DNA from: Prostheceraeus crozeri | Taxonomy: Eukaryota > Platyhelminthes > Polycladida > Euryleptidae | Assembly: GCA_907163375.1 (NCBI GenBank) | Contig: CAJQUW010007290.1 | Location: forward strand, 62,001 to 126,000 | DNA: 64,000 nucleotides | Reading direction: 5' to 3' | Shown here: in pieces, positions 29,063-37,643 of the stretch | How positions within the stretch are numbered: the stretch's first letter is position 1 | Layout of the letters: each line of letters begins with the position of its first letter | Program-made: the position numbers and the translations under genes | Notes under the pieces: generated by a model | Told to the model about the DNA's origin: nothing | What the model saw: only the letters and a program-made list of their open reading frames with translations | The model's database searches: none

Positions 29063-30044
29063 CACTGCAAATCGCTCAATACCAACCACATACGAAGGAT
29101 GCATACCAAAATATTTTTTTGGTATATTTCTGTATTCTCTTGGTATATATTTGTATGCTTTTCGTATGTTATTTCAAATGTGGCATGCTTTACATACGAA
29201 AGCTATACCGGTACCAGCACAATGTTAAAAGAAAGCATCAATCAATCATGTCCAAAGTATCTTGATAATGACATTGAAGGGTAGTGAGATAATGACATTC
29301 AAGAGTCATACTTTCAATGCTGCATTCGATTTTAATACACGTAAGTCTAAGGCATTTCATGAATAATCAATAACTATTCAACCATCAACAATTATGCATT
29401 ATGTAATTTTGAAATTAAGCATATTATCAATCCGAAATAAAAACACATTATAATTCATGAACGCAAAAATAGTTATGTTTGAGATATATAAGTCGACATG
29501 ATTTCACAAAGGACATTACTTGTATGGAATGATGTTTATCAACTTGATTCATAAAGTAGAGCTAACTAAACATCCTATTAATGTTGCTAGACAAGGAGCA
29601 ACGACAACAGCCTCGTGAAGCATAAAATTCACAACAAATCTTATCTAGTTAAATATCACACTATCAAACAAAAATATTCACGACTGGTATTTCCGAAAAA
29701 AGCTATTTGACAGTAGCATGTAATACATATATTTTTTTGTTATGTGACTTAAAGCTGCACATACGAAATGCATACCAGAGGCATACGAATAAGGATGAAT
29801 TTGCATCGGGTCTCGTATATAAAACATACCAAAAACTCGTATTTCAGTATAAAATAGCCAATCACAGATAGAATAGTTCGTATCGCTACATACCAATCAC
29901 ATACGAAAGAAAGTGAGATGTGGCATGGAAAACATACCAGATCTCTGTAAACATACGAGAATCTCGTATCAGATGTTAGTTTCAAATTGTATGTGATTTT
30001 GGTATATGTTTGTATGTAATTTTCGTATCCAGCGAGTTACAGTG
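29063..30044. mobile_element. MITE copy 2 (CACTG ends), 982 bp
   Basis: It runs from CACTGCAAATCGCT (29063) to AGCGAGTTACAGTG (ending 30044) and is flanked on both sides by TA, the apparent target duplication. 29063-29467 and 29961-30044 match copy 1 in reverse orientation. About 29468-29960 is extra and carries the same CATACGA-type words, suggesting that this is the longer form and copy 1 is an internal deletion. Confidence 0.74.
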
Positions 30045-30379
30045 TACTCGTTGCTCTGATTATTGTATTCTCTCTGTGTGTGGTCTGAAAATTTCTATTG
30101 TAACCTAATACCGCTCAGCATTAGGAAATAAAGTCGATTATTATTATTATTGTGGGGTTCATCAGGGATCTCAAATTGTTAATTTCAAGAACATGCCTGT
30201 CTGGTCGCACGTAGGTGCATCTTGAACCTATTGCACTAGACTTTCGAAAAGAGATAAGCAAACATCAATTGTATTTATTTATTCTCTATACTACAACGGA
30301 AACAGAAGCTGTGATCACATCGCCATCTAATATTGAAATTTATACCATTTCAGTAGTAAGTAAAACTCCACTTCTGGAT

Positions 30380-30675
30380 AGCGCAAGATGGCCGCCATCG
30401 CTGACGCCCCCCCCTCTGGAACGGCAGAGTGTCGTGGTCGGCCGCCGTGGTGCTTTGAGTCTGACGTCCCCCCCCCTCTGGAACGGCAGAGTGTCGTGGT
30501 GTGCCGGCCACGTGCGTCCGTCAGGTTCGCTGACGTCCCCCCCCTCTGGCCGACCGTCGTATAGCGCGCGGTGATGTGGTGTCTAGGTTGGCGTGGTGTG
30601 CCGGCCAGGTTGGCGTGGTGTGACGGCCAGGTTGGCGTGGTGTGCCGGCCAGGTTGGGAGGGTGGTCTGTCGTAG
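30380..30675. repeat. GC-rich minisatellite
   Basis: Two kinds of tandem repetition occur. First come units containing GACG(T/C)CCCCCCCCTCTGG followed by AACGGCAGAGTGTCGTGGT. Then, at about 30590-30660, there are three 22-bp copies of AGGTTGGCGTGGTGTGCCGG plus CC. The GC content is far above the flanks. Reading frames across it are repeat translations, not genes. Confidence 0.8.
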
Positions 30676-32105
30676 CTCACCTGAAAAAATCCTAAGTGTC
30701 AGAGTGGCTTTGTATGGGTAAAATTTTGAAAATTTTCCAAAGTGTGGCATTTCGACCTGGGACCTTCACCAAAACATTTTTCATCAAATTTCACTGACCT
30801 CCCCCCCCCGACAGCAATCTTCTAACTTTGGTTCTAGTGAACGGATTTTGTCTTACAGCTACTCGTTTGAAAGAGGAGAAAAAACTGCTCGACGCCATTT
30901 TTTGCCGCGAGTCAATCGGACCAGCCGTTCAAAAGTTAGAGCGGTTACAAGATTTTAGGTCGGATCTCGCTCACCTGAAAAAATCCTAAGTGTCAGAGTG
31001 ACTTTGTATGGGTAAAATTTTGAAAATTTTCCAAAGTGTGGAATTTCGACCTGGGACCGTCACCAAAACATTTTTCATCAAATTTCACTGACCTCCCCCC
31101 CCCCCTCTGGACAGCTAGCTTCGATCTTGGCTTCTAGTGGACGGATTTTGTCGTGCAATAGCTCGTTTGAAAGCTAAGAGTGAGACAAATTCAGTGAAAG
31201 AAACGGCTTGTTCATATCTGTCTTCGTTCAAAAGTTAGAGCTGTTACAAGATTTTAGGTCGGAGCTCACCTGAAAAAATCCTAAGTGTCAGAGTGGCTTT
31301 GTATGGGTAAAATTTTGAAAATTTTCCAAAGTGTGGCATTTCGACCTGGGACCTTCACCAAAACATTTTTCATCAAATTTCACTGACCTCCCCCCCCCGA
31401 CAGCAATCTTCTAACTTTGGTTCTAGTGAACGGATTTTGTCTTACAGCTACTCGTTTGAAAGAGGAGAAAAAACTGCTCGACGCCATTTTTTGCCGCGAG
31501 TCAATCGGACCAGCCGTTCAAAAGTTAGAGCGGTTACAAGATTTTAGGTCGGATCTCGCTCACCTGAAAAAATCCTAAGTGTCAGAGTGACTTTGTATGG
31601 GTAAAATTTTGAAAATTTTCCAAAGTGTGGAATTTCGACCTGGGACCGTCACCAAAACATTTTTCATCAAATTTCACTGACCTCCCCCCCTCTGGACAGC
31701 TAGCTTCGATCTTGGCTTCTAGTGGACGGATTTTGTCGTGCAATAGCTCGTTTGAAAGCTAAGAGTGAGACAAATTCACTGAAAGAAACGGCTTGTTCAT
31801 ATCTGTCTTCGTTCAAAAGTTAGAGCTGTTACAAGATTTTAGGTCGGAGCTCACCTGAAAAAATCCTAAGTGTCAGAGTGGCTTTGTATGGGTAAAATTT
31901 TGAAAATTTTCCAAAGTGTGGAATTTCGACCTGGGACCGTCACCAAAACATTTTTCATCAAATTTCTCTGAACGAGGGGGGGAGGGGGGGTCCGTGAAAT
32001 TTGATGAAAAATGTTTTGGTAAAGGTCCCACGTCGAAATTCGGAAGTTTTAAATTTTTCAAAATTTTCACCACACTGGAGCTGTCACACTTAGGAATTTT
32101 TTCAC
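30676..32105 (+). repeat. Five ~293-bp tandem units of two alternating types
   Basis: Unit starts (CTCACCTGAAAAAATCCTAA) lie at 30676, 30970, 31265, 31559 and 31850, a spacing of 291-295 bp. Every unit shares a first half with AAAATTTTGAAAATTTTCC, a TTTCGACCTGGGACC stretch and a poly-C run. The second halves alternate between type A (units 1 and 3) and type B (units 2 and 4), so the true repeat is an A-B dimer of about 589 bp. The fifth unit is cut short by an inverted copy. Confidence 0.9.
31854..32105. repeat. Fold-back formed by an inverted copy of the 293-bp unit
   Basis: About 31854-31970 is followed, after a short G-rich centre (GAGGGGGGGAGGGGGGG), by its imperfect reverse complement to about 32105. 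For example, CCAAAACATTTTTCATCAAA pairs with TTTGATGAAAAATGTTTTGG, and CCTAAGTG near the start pairs with CACTTAGG near the end. The structure ends about 170 bp before the first promoter of the virus-like element. Confidence 0.85.
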
Positions 32106-32276
32106 TTGTGGCATGTTACATGGACATGTGCTGACGGACCAACTTCTCGTGGTCATATGAGAATGGTTCAGGTGTCATATGATAGAGAATGATGAGACGA
32201 ATCGTTTGCAACAAACCACATGTCGCTACGATGAATACTTTCGGAGATAGAGTCATTTTAAGTTTTCTTCCGAGCA

Positions 32277-32284
32277 TATATAAA
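32277..32284 (+). promoter_or_regulatory. TATA box of the first element gene
   Basis: TATATAAA lies 31 bp upstream of a plausible initiator (TCACTTC, A at 32308). A strong splice donor (ACGAG/GTAAGC, GT at 32326-32327) follows within 20 bp. This suggests a very short untranslated leader exon spliced to the acceptor TTATCTTACAG ending at 33228, just before the first gene's ATG. Positions are seen; use of the promoter is inferred. Confidence 0.6.
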
Positions 32285-32570
32285 CCCCCGACAACGTAAG
32301 TCTGATCACTTCATCGAAAGACGAGGTAAGCGACGCTCGTCGCTCTGAGCTCCCGATATCGGGTGTTTCAAAGGACTCTATCTTTTGAAGTAGGCAAGCT
32401 ATCTTCTTACTTCAAAGTTTGTATGATAGAGTTTGATAGTGTCTTTACTACTGATAAAATTTTTTAAAAGTAGTATGAGTAGTAAAATGCGGAATTTTTT
32501 AAAAATTCTTAATTTTCAGTTTTTTCAAAGTTTTAACATGTAGACTAAGGTTTTCAAGTATGCTGAGTTT

Positions 32571-32823
32571 AAATCTGCTATCAGATTTGAAATTTAACTA
32601 AGTCTAAGGCAGCTTTGACGGGTTAGATCCCAGCTACTGATCACTACCTTTGACTCGGCGTTCCTGTTACCACTTCGGAGCAGTGACAATGATGTCTTCA
32701 GCTGTAAAGAGCGGGTATCGGGGAAGATCTCTCACTTCCCTAGTGATCAGTACAAGGCCTTCGGGCTGTCGACGGGATCGAGTGCCACTCATTACACTCA
32801 AATCTATCATTCCTCACTAAGTG
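32571..32823 (+). repeat. 253-bp direct duplication, copy 1
   Basis: It starts AAATCTGCTATCAGATTTGA and is repeated almost identically at 32916-33168, offset 345 bp. Both copies lie inside the predicted leader intron. The spacer between them contains short TGTTGAATG tandem repeats. Confidence 0.9.
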
Positions 32824-32915
32824 TTGATATTATGTTGAATGTTGACTAAGTTGAATGTTGAATGTTGAATAAGTGTTGAATGATAACATTATGTTTTAGG
32901 CCGTATGCTACATTC

Positions 32916-33168
32916 AAATCTGCTATCAGATTTGAAATTTAACTCAGTCTAAGGCAGCTTTGAGGGGTTAGATCCCAGCTACTGATCACTACCTTTGACT
33001 CGGCGTTCCTGTTACCACTTCGGGGCAGTGACAATGATGTCTTCAGCTGTAAAGAGCGGGTATCGGGGAAGATCTCTCACTTCCCTAGTGATCAGTACAA
33101 GGCCTTCGGGCTGTCGACGGGATCGAGTGCCACTCACTACACTCAAATCTATCATTCCTCACAAAGTG
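32916..33168 (+). repeat. 253-bp direct duplication, copy 2
   Basis: Near-identical to 32571-32823; the few differences include GACGGGTTAG against GAGGGGTTAG. It ends about 60 bp upstream of the predicted splice acceptor. It could be a duplicated enhancer or unequal-recombination product; no function is visible. Confidence 0.9.
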
Positions 33169-33248
33169 TTATGCTTTAATCTGTATACTACATGATTCCA
33201 AACTTATACAAATTTCATTATCTTACAGTTAACGATAAAATCGCAGCC

Positions 33249-34484
33249 ATGGTCAACAATGACAAAAATAAAAAGTTCCACATTAAAATGTGTGTATGCG
33301 GTCGAATTAACCGCCGAGACGGTCTCAAGGACCACATCAAGAAGGCAGGGGCCGACCACATGGTTATCCTGAGTAGGGTTGCCTGTGTGAAGTGCAGGGT
33401 GCTGTTGGTTGTTGGGCAGGAGGCCGAGTTTTATTTGAGGCATGGTGAGTGCACAGGAGGGTTGGTGACCGATTTGAGATTTGTGGAGTTGATGAATGCT
33501 GAGAAGGAGCGAATGTTGGGGAAAGAGGCCAAGAATGTTGTTGAGAATGCTAGTGGGAATGCTAGTGGGAATGTTGTTGGGAATGCTAGTGGGAATGTTG
33601 TTGAGAATGCTAGTGGGAATGCTGTGGAGAATGAGGTAGAGAATGCTGTGGCCGGTTTGGAGGCTGACAAGTGGCGGAAGAGAGTGTTTGAGAGTGATGA
33701 GGATGATGTGGATTTGGATAGGGAGCGAGTGAGGAAGCGTGTGAGGAAGTTGAGCTCTTCGGCGTCGGAGGTATCCGATATTGTCATTACCGACCCCCCG
33801 CATAGCTCATCTTCCCCAATAGTGAAGGGTGGTGGGGTACGGAAGCAGTCGGCGCGGTGGGATGAGGACATGGAAAAGAAGCATGTGTCGCAGCAAGCGG
33901 TACATGCTTTGTTGGTTGATCGGTACGAAAGTTTGAAGAAGGTGAATGAGAGAACGTTGAGTGAGTTGAGTGAGCTGAAAATGAAGGAGATGAAATGTAA
34001 GGAGGTGGCAGATGAGAATATCCGTATGAGGCGTGTTGTGAAAGAGTTGAAGGAGAATGTGCGAGTGTTGGAAGACAAGAATGATGAGCGAGAGAAGAGG
34101 ACGAGTGCTGCAGAGAGAAGAATGGGAGAGGCAGAGTCGAAGTATGAGGAGTTGATGAAGGAGATGAGTGTATTGAGAGCGAGGAATGCTGAGTTGGAGA
34201 GGAGTGTGAGTAGGCAGGGTGATGAGAGAGAGTCGTTTGCGAAGTTGGAGCGCATGAGGAATGAGTGGAATCGTGTGAATGAGGACAGAATGTTTGAGTT
34301 CCACATCCCTATTCGGGATAACCATCTGGACGGTCAAGTCCTCGTCAACCAAAGCCTAGACGAAAGTATAATCTGCCATAATGGTCATCCGAGTAAGAAG
34401 TGCTTACATGCCACACTAAGAATGCGTGGCCATTTACAAAAATTTTCAGTCAGGAAGCCCGCGAGACTGCCTAAGGATGACTAA
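33249..34484 (+). CDS. Zinc-finger and coiled-coil protein of the virus-like element
   Basis: A 411-aa frame. I chose the ATG at 33249 because it sits in a strong context (GCCATGG) 21 bp after a splice acceptor; an upstream in-frame ATG at 33192 would lie in the predicted intron. Residues 15-68 hold two Cys/His sets (CVCG with H29 and H37; CVKC with H65 and C68) resembling zinc-binding modules. Residues about 95-140 are low-complexity NASGN/VVEN repeats. About 215-350 is a highly charged Glu/Lys heptad-like region predicted as coiled coil. The C-terminal ~60 residues are again mixed. The sense strand is strikingly G- and purine-rich, which creates long antisense frames. A 60-bp intron follows the stop. 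Function unknown; DNA binding or scaffolding is a guess. Confidence 0.75.
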   Translation: MVNNDKNKKFHIKMCVCGRINRRDGLKDHIKKAGADHMVILSRVACVKCRVLLVVGQEAEFYLRHGECTGGLVTDLRFVELMNAEKERMLGKEAKNVVENASGNASGNVVGNASGNVVENASGNAVENEVENAVAGLEADKWRKRVFESDEDDVDLDRERVRKRVRKLSSSASEVSDIVITDPPHSSSSPIVKGGGVRKQSARWDEDMEKKHVSQQAVHALLVDRYESLKKVNERTLSELSELKMKEMKCKEVADENIRMRRVVKELKENVRVLEDKNDEREKRTSAAERRMGEAESKYEELMKEMSVLRARNAELERSVSRQGDERESFAKLERMRNEWNRVNEDRMFEFHIPIRDNHLDGQVLVNQSLDESIICHNGHPSKKCLHATLRMRGHLQKFSVRKPARLPKDD

Positions 34485-34488
34485 CTTG

Positions 34489-34548
34489 GTAAGTGAAAAG
34501 CAAATAAGATAGTATATCCTATTCTAATACATATCATTTTCATTGCAG
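34489..34548 (+). other. Probable 60-bp intron downstream of the coiled-coil gene
   Basis: The donor TTG/GTAAGTG (GT at 34489) and the acceptor ATTTTCATTGCAG (AG at 34547-34548) have a CTAAT branch-like sequence between them. The intron begins 4 bp after the stop codon, so splicing would not alter the protein but would link this transcript to the short ORFs beyond. Confidence 0.5.
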
Positions 34549-34594
34549 ATCTTTGCCTGCCTTCACCACCCCATCAATTCACTCCCGAGAACGA

Positions 34595-34718
34595 GGCTCT
34601 CTTAAGGGCCACCTAGGGGCAAGACATGATAGAACCTCCTCGCGGTTTGCCCTGGGCAGTCTTCGAACTGGCGAATACTATCACTAAGTTGAATCTGCTA
34701 TCAGTCAACTTGAACGTT
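34595..34718 (+). repeat. 124-bp direct duplication, copy 1
   Basis: From GCTCTCTTAAGGGCCACC to CAACTTGAACGTT; about 97% identical to 35123-35245. It carries a short open frame conserved between the copies. Confidence 0.9.
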
Positions 34719-34751
34719 ATGCAGTCGATTGCTATCCCTGAAGCATTCTGA
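34626..34751 (+). CDS. Short ORF A (41 aa), duplicated
   Basis: ATG at 34626, stop TGA at 34749. The first 31 codons (MIEPPRGLPWAVF and a Leu/Asn-rich helix-like stretch) recur in ORF B at 35141. The few differences include one synonymous change, so this may be a real small peptide or an exon. In this copy the codon three positions upstream of the ATG is TAG, where copy B has an in-frame ATG. Unknown function; no known domain. Confidence 0.3.
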   Translation: MIEPPRGLPWAVFELANTITKLNLLSVNLNVMQSIAIPEAF

Positions 34752-34783
34752 TTCGCTGTTGAGCAATTCATTGTTGAAAACCC

Positions 34784-34790
34784 TATATAA
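34784..34790 (+). promoter_or_regulatory. TATA box ahead of the small acidic ORF
   Basis: CCCTATATAAGCC with a plausible start site about 30 bp downstream (CACTTCTCATTC) and an ATG at 34832. The layout matches the promoter at 32277. Confidence 0.5.
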
Positions 34791-34831
34791 GCCAGAAGAT
34801 TGTAGCACTTCTCATTCAATTTGAAGTCACG

Positions 34832-35038
34832 ATGGAAGCGACATCTGCCGACAACATTCCCGTCTTCATCGATGAAGACAACGCTATTCCCTAGTTCGTC
34901 ATCCTCGACGAGTGGGATGAAGAGGATGATAAGAAGGGGAAGATCGAGAAGATTGTTTTGGACGGATGGGGTGTGGACTCCAAATACCACTCGCATCCGA
35001 AAGGTGCCAGATGCACCAGTACGACCTCGGCGGTATAG
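34832..35038 (+). pseudogene. Small acidic ORF with an in-frame TAG
   Basis: The ATG at 34832 lies about 45 bp after a TATA box. After 20 codons the frame meets TAG at 34892-34894. It then continues open for 47 codons with the same acidic character (VILDEWDEEDDKKG, IVLDGWGV) to TAG at 35036. In the neighbouring frame a plausible C-terminus (RPRRYRVYDNLTVIPIDYSS) runs to 35087, so a frameshift or splice may also be involved. No family recognised. Broken copy, stop readthrough or an unrecognised intron are alternatives. Confidence 0.35.
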
Positions 35039-35122
35039 GGTCTATGACAACCTAACCGTCATACCCATTGACTATTCCAGCCAATAGTCAACTTAAATTC
35101 ACACCCCAAGAACGAACCATCG

Positions 35123-35245
35123 GCTCTCTTAAGGGCCACCATGGGGCAAGACATGATAGAACCTCCACGCGGTTTGCCCTGGGCAGTCTTCGGACTGGCG
35201 AATACTATCATTAAGTTGAATCTGCTATCAGTCAACTTGAACGTT
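35123..35245 (+). repeat. 124-bp direct duplication, copy 2
   Basis: About 97% identical to 34595-34718, offset 527-528 bp. Confidence 0.9.
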
Positions 35246-35278
35246 GCAAATGAAGTTCGGTGTAATACTTCCTTTTGA
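35141..35278 (+). CDS. Short ORF B (45 aa), duplicated
   Basis: The ATG sits in an ideal vertebrate-style context (GCCACCATGG); stop TGA at 35276. Residues 5-35 match ORF A with two or three substitutions; the last ten residues differ. Predicted as a short amphipathic or hydrophobic peptide. Unknown function. Confidence 0.3.
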   Translation: MGQDMIEPPRGLPWAVFGLANTIIKLNLLSVNLNVANEVRCNTSF

Positions 35279-35841
35279 CGGGCGTTCCTGTAAAGGGCGG
35301 CGGTGAAACCCGTAGCTATGTATACCGCAAGGGACATTCGGCAATGGTCAATCTTGTTAAACCTCTCTGCGTCATGTTTGCAAGTGATTGCCTCTGTCTC
35401 AACGTAGTATGCATTCGCGTCAGGGCGACATTTAGCCGACTGTCGAAGGTTGCCTAAAACTTTCCATTGCATACGTTATGAGAACCATGAGTTCTACCTG
35501 TCTCTATCAATGAGACGAATTGATGAATGGAATGAAATGGGAGGAAACTCACGCGCAACACGCAACATAACACACTTCTCTCTTCCGTAGTCTAACAAGC
35601 TCTTTACACATGGATCGCAGTCGATTGCTATCCCTGTATCAGAAGTGTAAGCTATCTTAATTTTATTTGACACTATTTCATCTATCATCATCATCGCCCA
35701 TATGAAATGTTTCAAGATTTACAAGTTAGACTAACCGTGCTACTATTTCCAAATGAAAAAGTATACATGGTTAAATCATCCACTGAAGCCCCGTTCAAGT
35801 AAGTCAGTATGAAAGCAAAGATAATACGAAATAAAAATTTA

Positions 35842-36237
35842 TTATGGCATGTATTTCAAAAGGTCTTCATCGTCAATATCGTCCCAGAGTCTGGCTTCAC
35901 ATAGATAACAAAAACAATTCACTTGCTTTAATCGTTCTTCCACTGCGAGCCTCACTTTGTCAATATACTCCCACTCCGCCATAGTTCGTGGCTGGGAGTT
36001 AGGGGTGTACCACTCCCATAATTGGTGGAGGAACTTGGTGCTGGTGATCTCCATCACATCGTCAGTATCGTACTGGAGATACTTCCACCTCACGCTTGTT
36101 AAGTCGGGACACTCCTTCTCACATACACTCTCTTCGTTGTCCACTGGTAATAACACCTTCTCTACCTTCGTTGGAGCGTTTGGTGTTGAGGATGGAGAAG
36201 AGAATTTTGTGTTTGGTGTTGTCGGAGGGCTTGTCAT
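35842..36237 (-). CDS. Unknown 131-aa protein of the virus-like element
   Basis: ATG at 36237, stop TAA near 35842. The first 30 residues are Ser/Thr/Pro-rich and look disordered. The middle has WKYLQYDTDDVMEI and a Trp-rich LHQLWEWYTPNS segment. The C-terminus carries CFCYLC, a possible half zinc site, and an acidic end (WDDIDDEDLLKYMP). An AATAAA on the minus strand overlaps the stop (plus-strand TTTATT at 35838-35843), so the 3' UTR is nearly absent. It diverges from the polymerase gene, and the intergenic region at 36240-36490 holds TATA-like sites for both directions. I recognise no family. Composition and signals look genuine. Confidence 0.6.
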   Translation of the reverse strand: MTSPPTTPNTKFSSPSSTPNAPTKVEKVLLPVDNEESVCEKECPDLTSVRWKYLQYDTDDVMEITSTKFLHQLWEWYTPNSQPRTMAEWEYIDKVRLAVEERLKQVNCFCYLCEARLWDDIDDEDLLKYMP

Positions 36238-36334
36238 GTTGACTGTGAATAATAACTTTGAAATGTTTTCTAATTCTTAAGTATCAACAAGCAACCAATC
36301 AGAATGAACAGCCAATGAATGATGAATATGAAAG

Positions 36335-36388
36335 TATATATGTAAAGTGACATTCGTGTCATTTCACTCTGTCTTTGTGACATATAAG
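36335..36388. promoter_or_regulatory. Divergent promoter region between the 131-aa gene and the polymerase gene
   Basis: TATATA at 36335-36340 is suitably placed for the leftward gene (about 100 bp before its ATG). TATAAG at 36383-36388 is suitably placed for the rightward transcript, whose ATG-bearing exon ends at 36497. No further elements were recognised. Confidence 0.4.
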
Positions 36389-36494
36389 TGAAGTGTTCTC
36401 TGACGAATTCTATATTTGAGGCGTACAAGTAAACTGCTCTCTCGTGAAGTCTCTATCTTGTTGAAGTATCAACCTTAAACTCGATTTCGTTGAA

Positions 36495-37643
36495 ATGGTA
36501 AGTTGAAAATTTCTTCACTCATCTCCGTCAAACGTGTGGTTAATAGCATCTTCCTCAAGTTCAGGCATCTACTTCATCACCAACGCCCTCCCTTCTCGAG
36601 GAAAGTTTAGAGTCGTTGAGTCAAAGTAGGTTGTAACAATACACTGAGACTTGAACAGAGATGATAGAATGATTTCTCTTTCAGGTGATGTGAGTTCCAG
36701 CTCAGGACTCTCGCGACAAGGCAACGAGTGGGAATGTGCCGACTGCGGACATATGTTTACAAGGAAGCACAGTCTCCTTCGACACATCAAACAACGTGTG
36801 TGTCAACGCAAAGCGGCGTCAATCTCCGGAGGTGAAGTTGATTCTGACGATGACATCTCCTTTCCTTGCGATTTGTGCCCTCTTTCTTTTGATAGTCACT
36901 TTCAGCGATCTTCGCACAGACTTCAACACACGCATGCAAATGATCACTACACCAACGGTACCTCTACCATCTCCCTCATTAATGTTTCACATAATAATTT
37001 AGTACGCGACTACTGCATGGAGTCCAATACTCAAATAGTAGATTTTCCTGAGTGGCTCCTTCAAAATTCTAACATTATCGAAGCGCTCTTCAACAATTTA
37101 GACAATTTTAGAATGAAGGCGCTCATCTACCTTAAACTAAAATATATTAAGATAGATTTTCAAACGGGTCAAGTGACGGAGAGAATACAGTTTCATGTTC
37201 CTTCCTCTTCCGCAACCGAAGTTGTAGACTGCGAGTCTTGGCTAAATTTTCACATTCAATGTTTAAAATCAAATGTAGATAAATTCAATCAACGCGACAG
37301 CGCTCTCATTTTTGATGGTGTGGAATCAGCCATATTCAAAATTTCACTATTAGAAAGTCATGCAGCTCGAGGTACATTTAAACTACCAAAAACGTTGTAT
37401 AATAATAAGAAAGCTGTCATCAATGTCGATTGTAAATCACAGTGTTTCAAATATGCAGTCCTATCCATCCTTCACTATAATGATATCAACGCGAATCGAA
37501 ATCATACCTATAGCTATAGACAGTGGGAGGATGAACTAGACTTTGAAGGTTGTGATAGTAACAACATGAAAATCAAAGATGTAGAAACGTTCGAAAAACA
37601 TAATAAGATTAAAATTGTCGTTCACGTGTGGGAGAAGGGTTGA
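36495..37643 (+). CDS. C2H2 zinc-finger N-terminal part of the DNA polymerase gene (spliced)
   Basis: The continuous frame is 36651-37643 (330 aa), but splice signals suggest a different start. The ATG at 36495-36497 is followed at once by GTAAGT. An acceptor ends at 36564. A small Ser-rich exon (36565-36625) ends before GTAGGT, and an acceptor ends at 36684 (TCTCTTTCAG). Phases fit throughout. In 330-aa numbering, residues 29-51 (C29, C32, H45) and 73-93 (C73, C76, H89, H93) are C2H2-type fingers. From about residue 253 the protein has KKAVINVD..CFKYAVLS..H, a block I associate with the region just before the polymerase proper in arthropod and cnidarian protein-primed PolB genes. It stops at TGA (37641) while homology continues in another frame at 37628, so the two are probably one gene broken by a single-base shift. 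Confidence 0.65.

Noticed and set aside
30215..30680. Pro/Arg-rich frames on both strands
   Set aside because: They are translations of the GC-rich minisatellite and poly-C runs.
33204..34352. Long minus-strand frames (up to 291 codons) opposite the coiled-coil gene
   Set aside because: They mirror the purine-rich Glu/Lys codons and NASGN repeats of the plus-strand gene, giving Leu/Ser/Phe/Thr-rich products without motifs.
34613..35472. 127- and 137-codon minus-strand frames over the 124-bp duplications
   Set aside because: They share antisense translations only because the DNA is duplicated; no domain, and plus-strand frames have the better start context.
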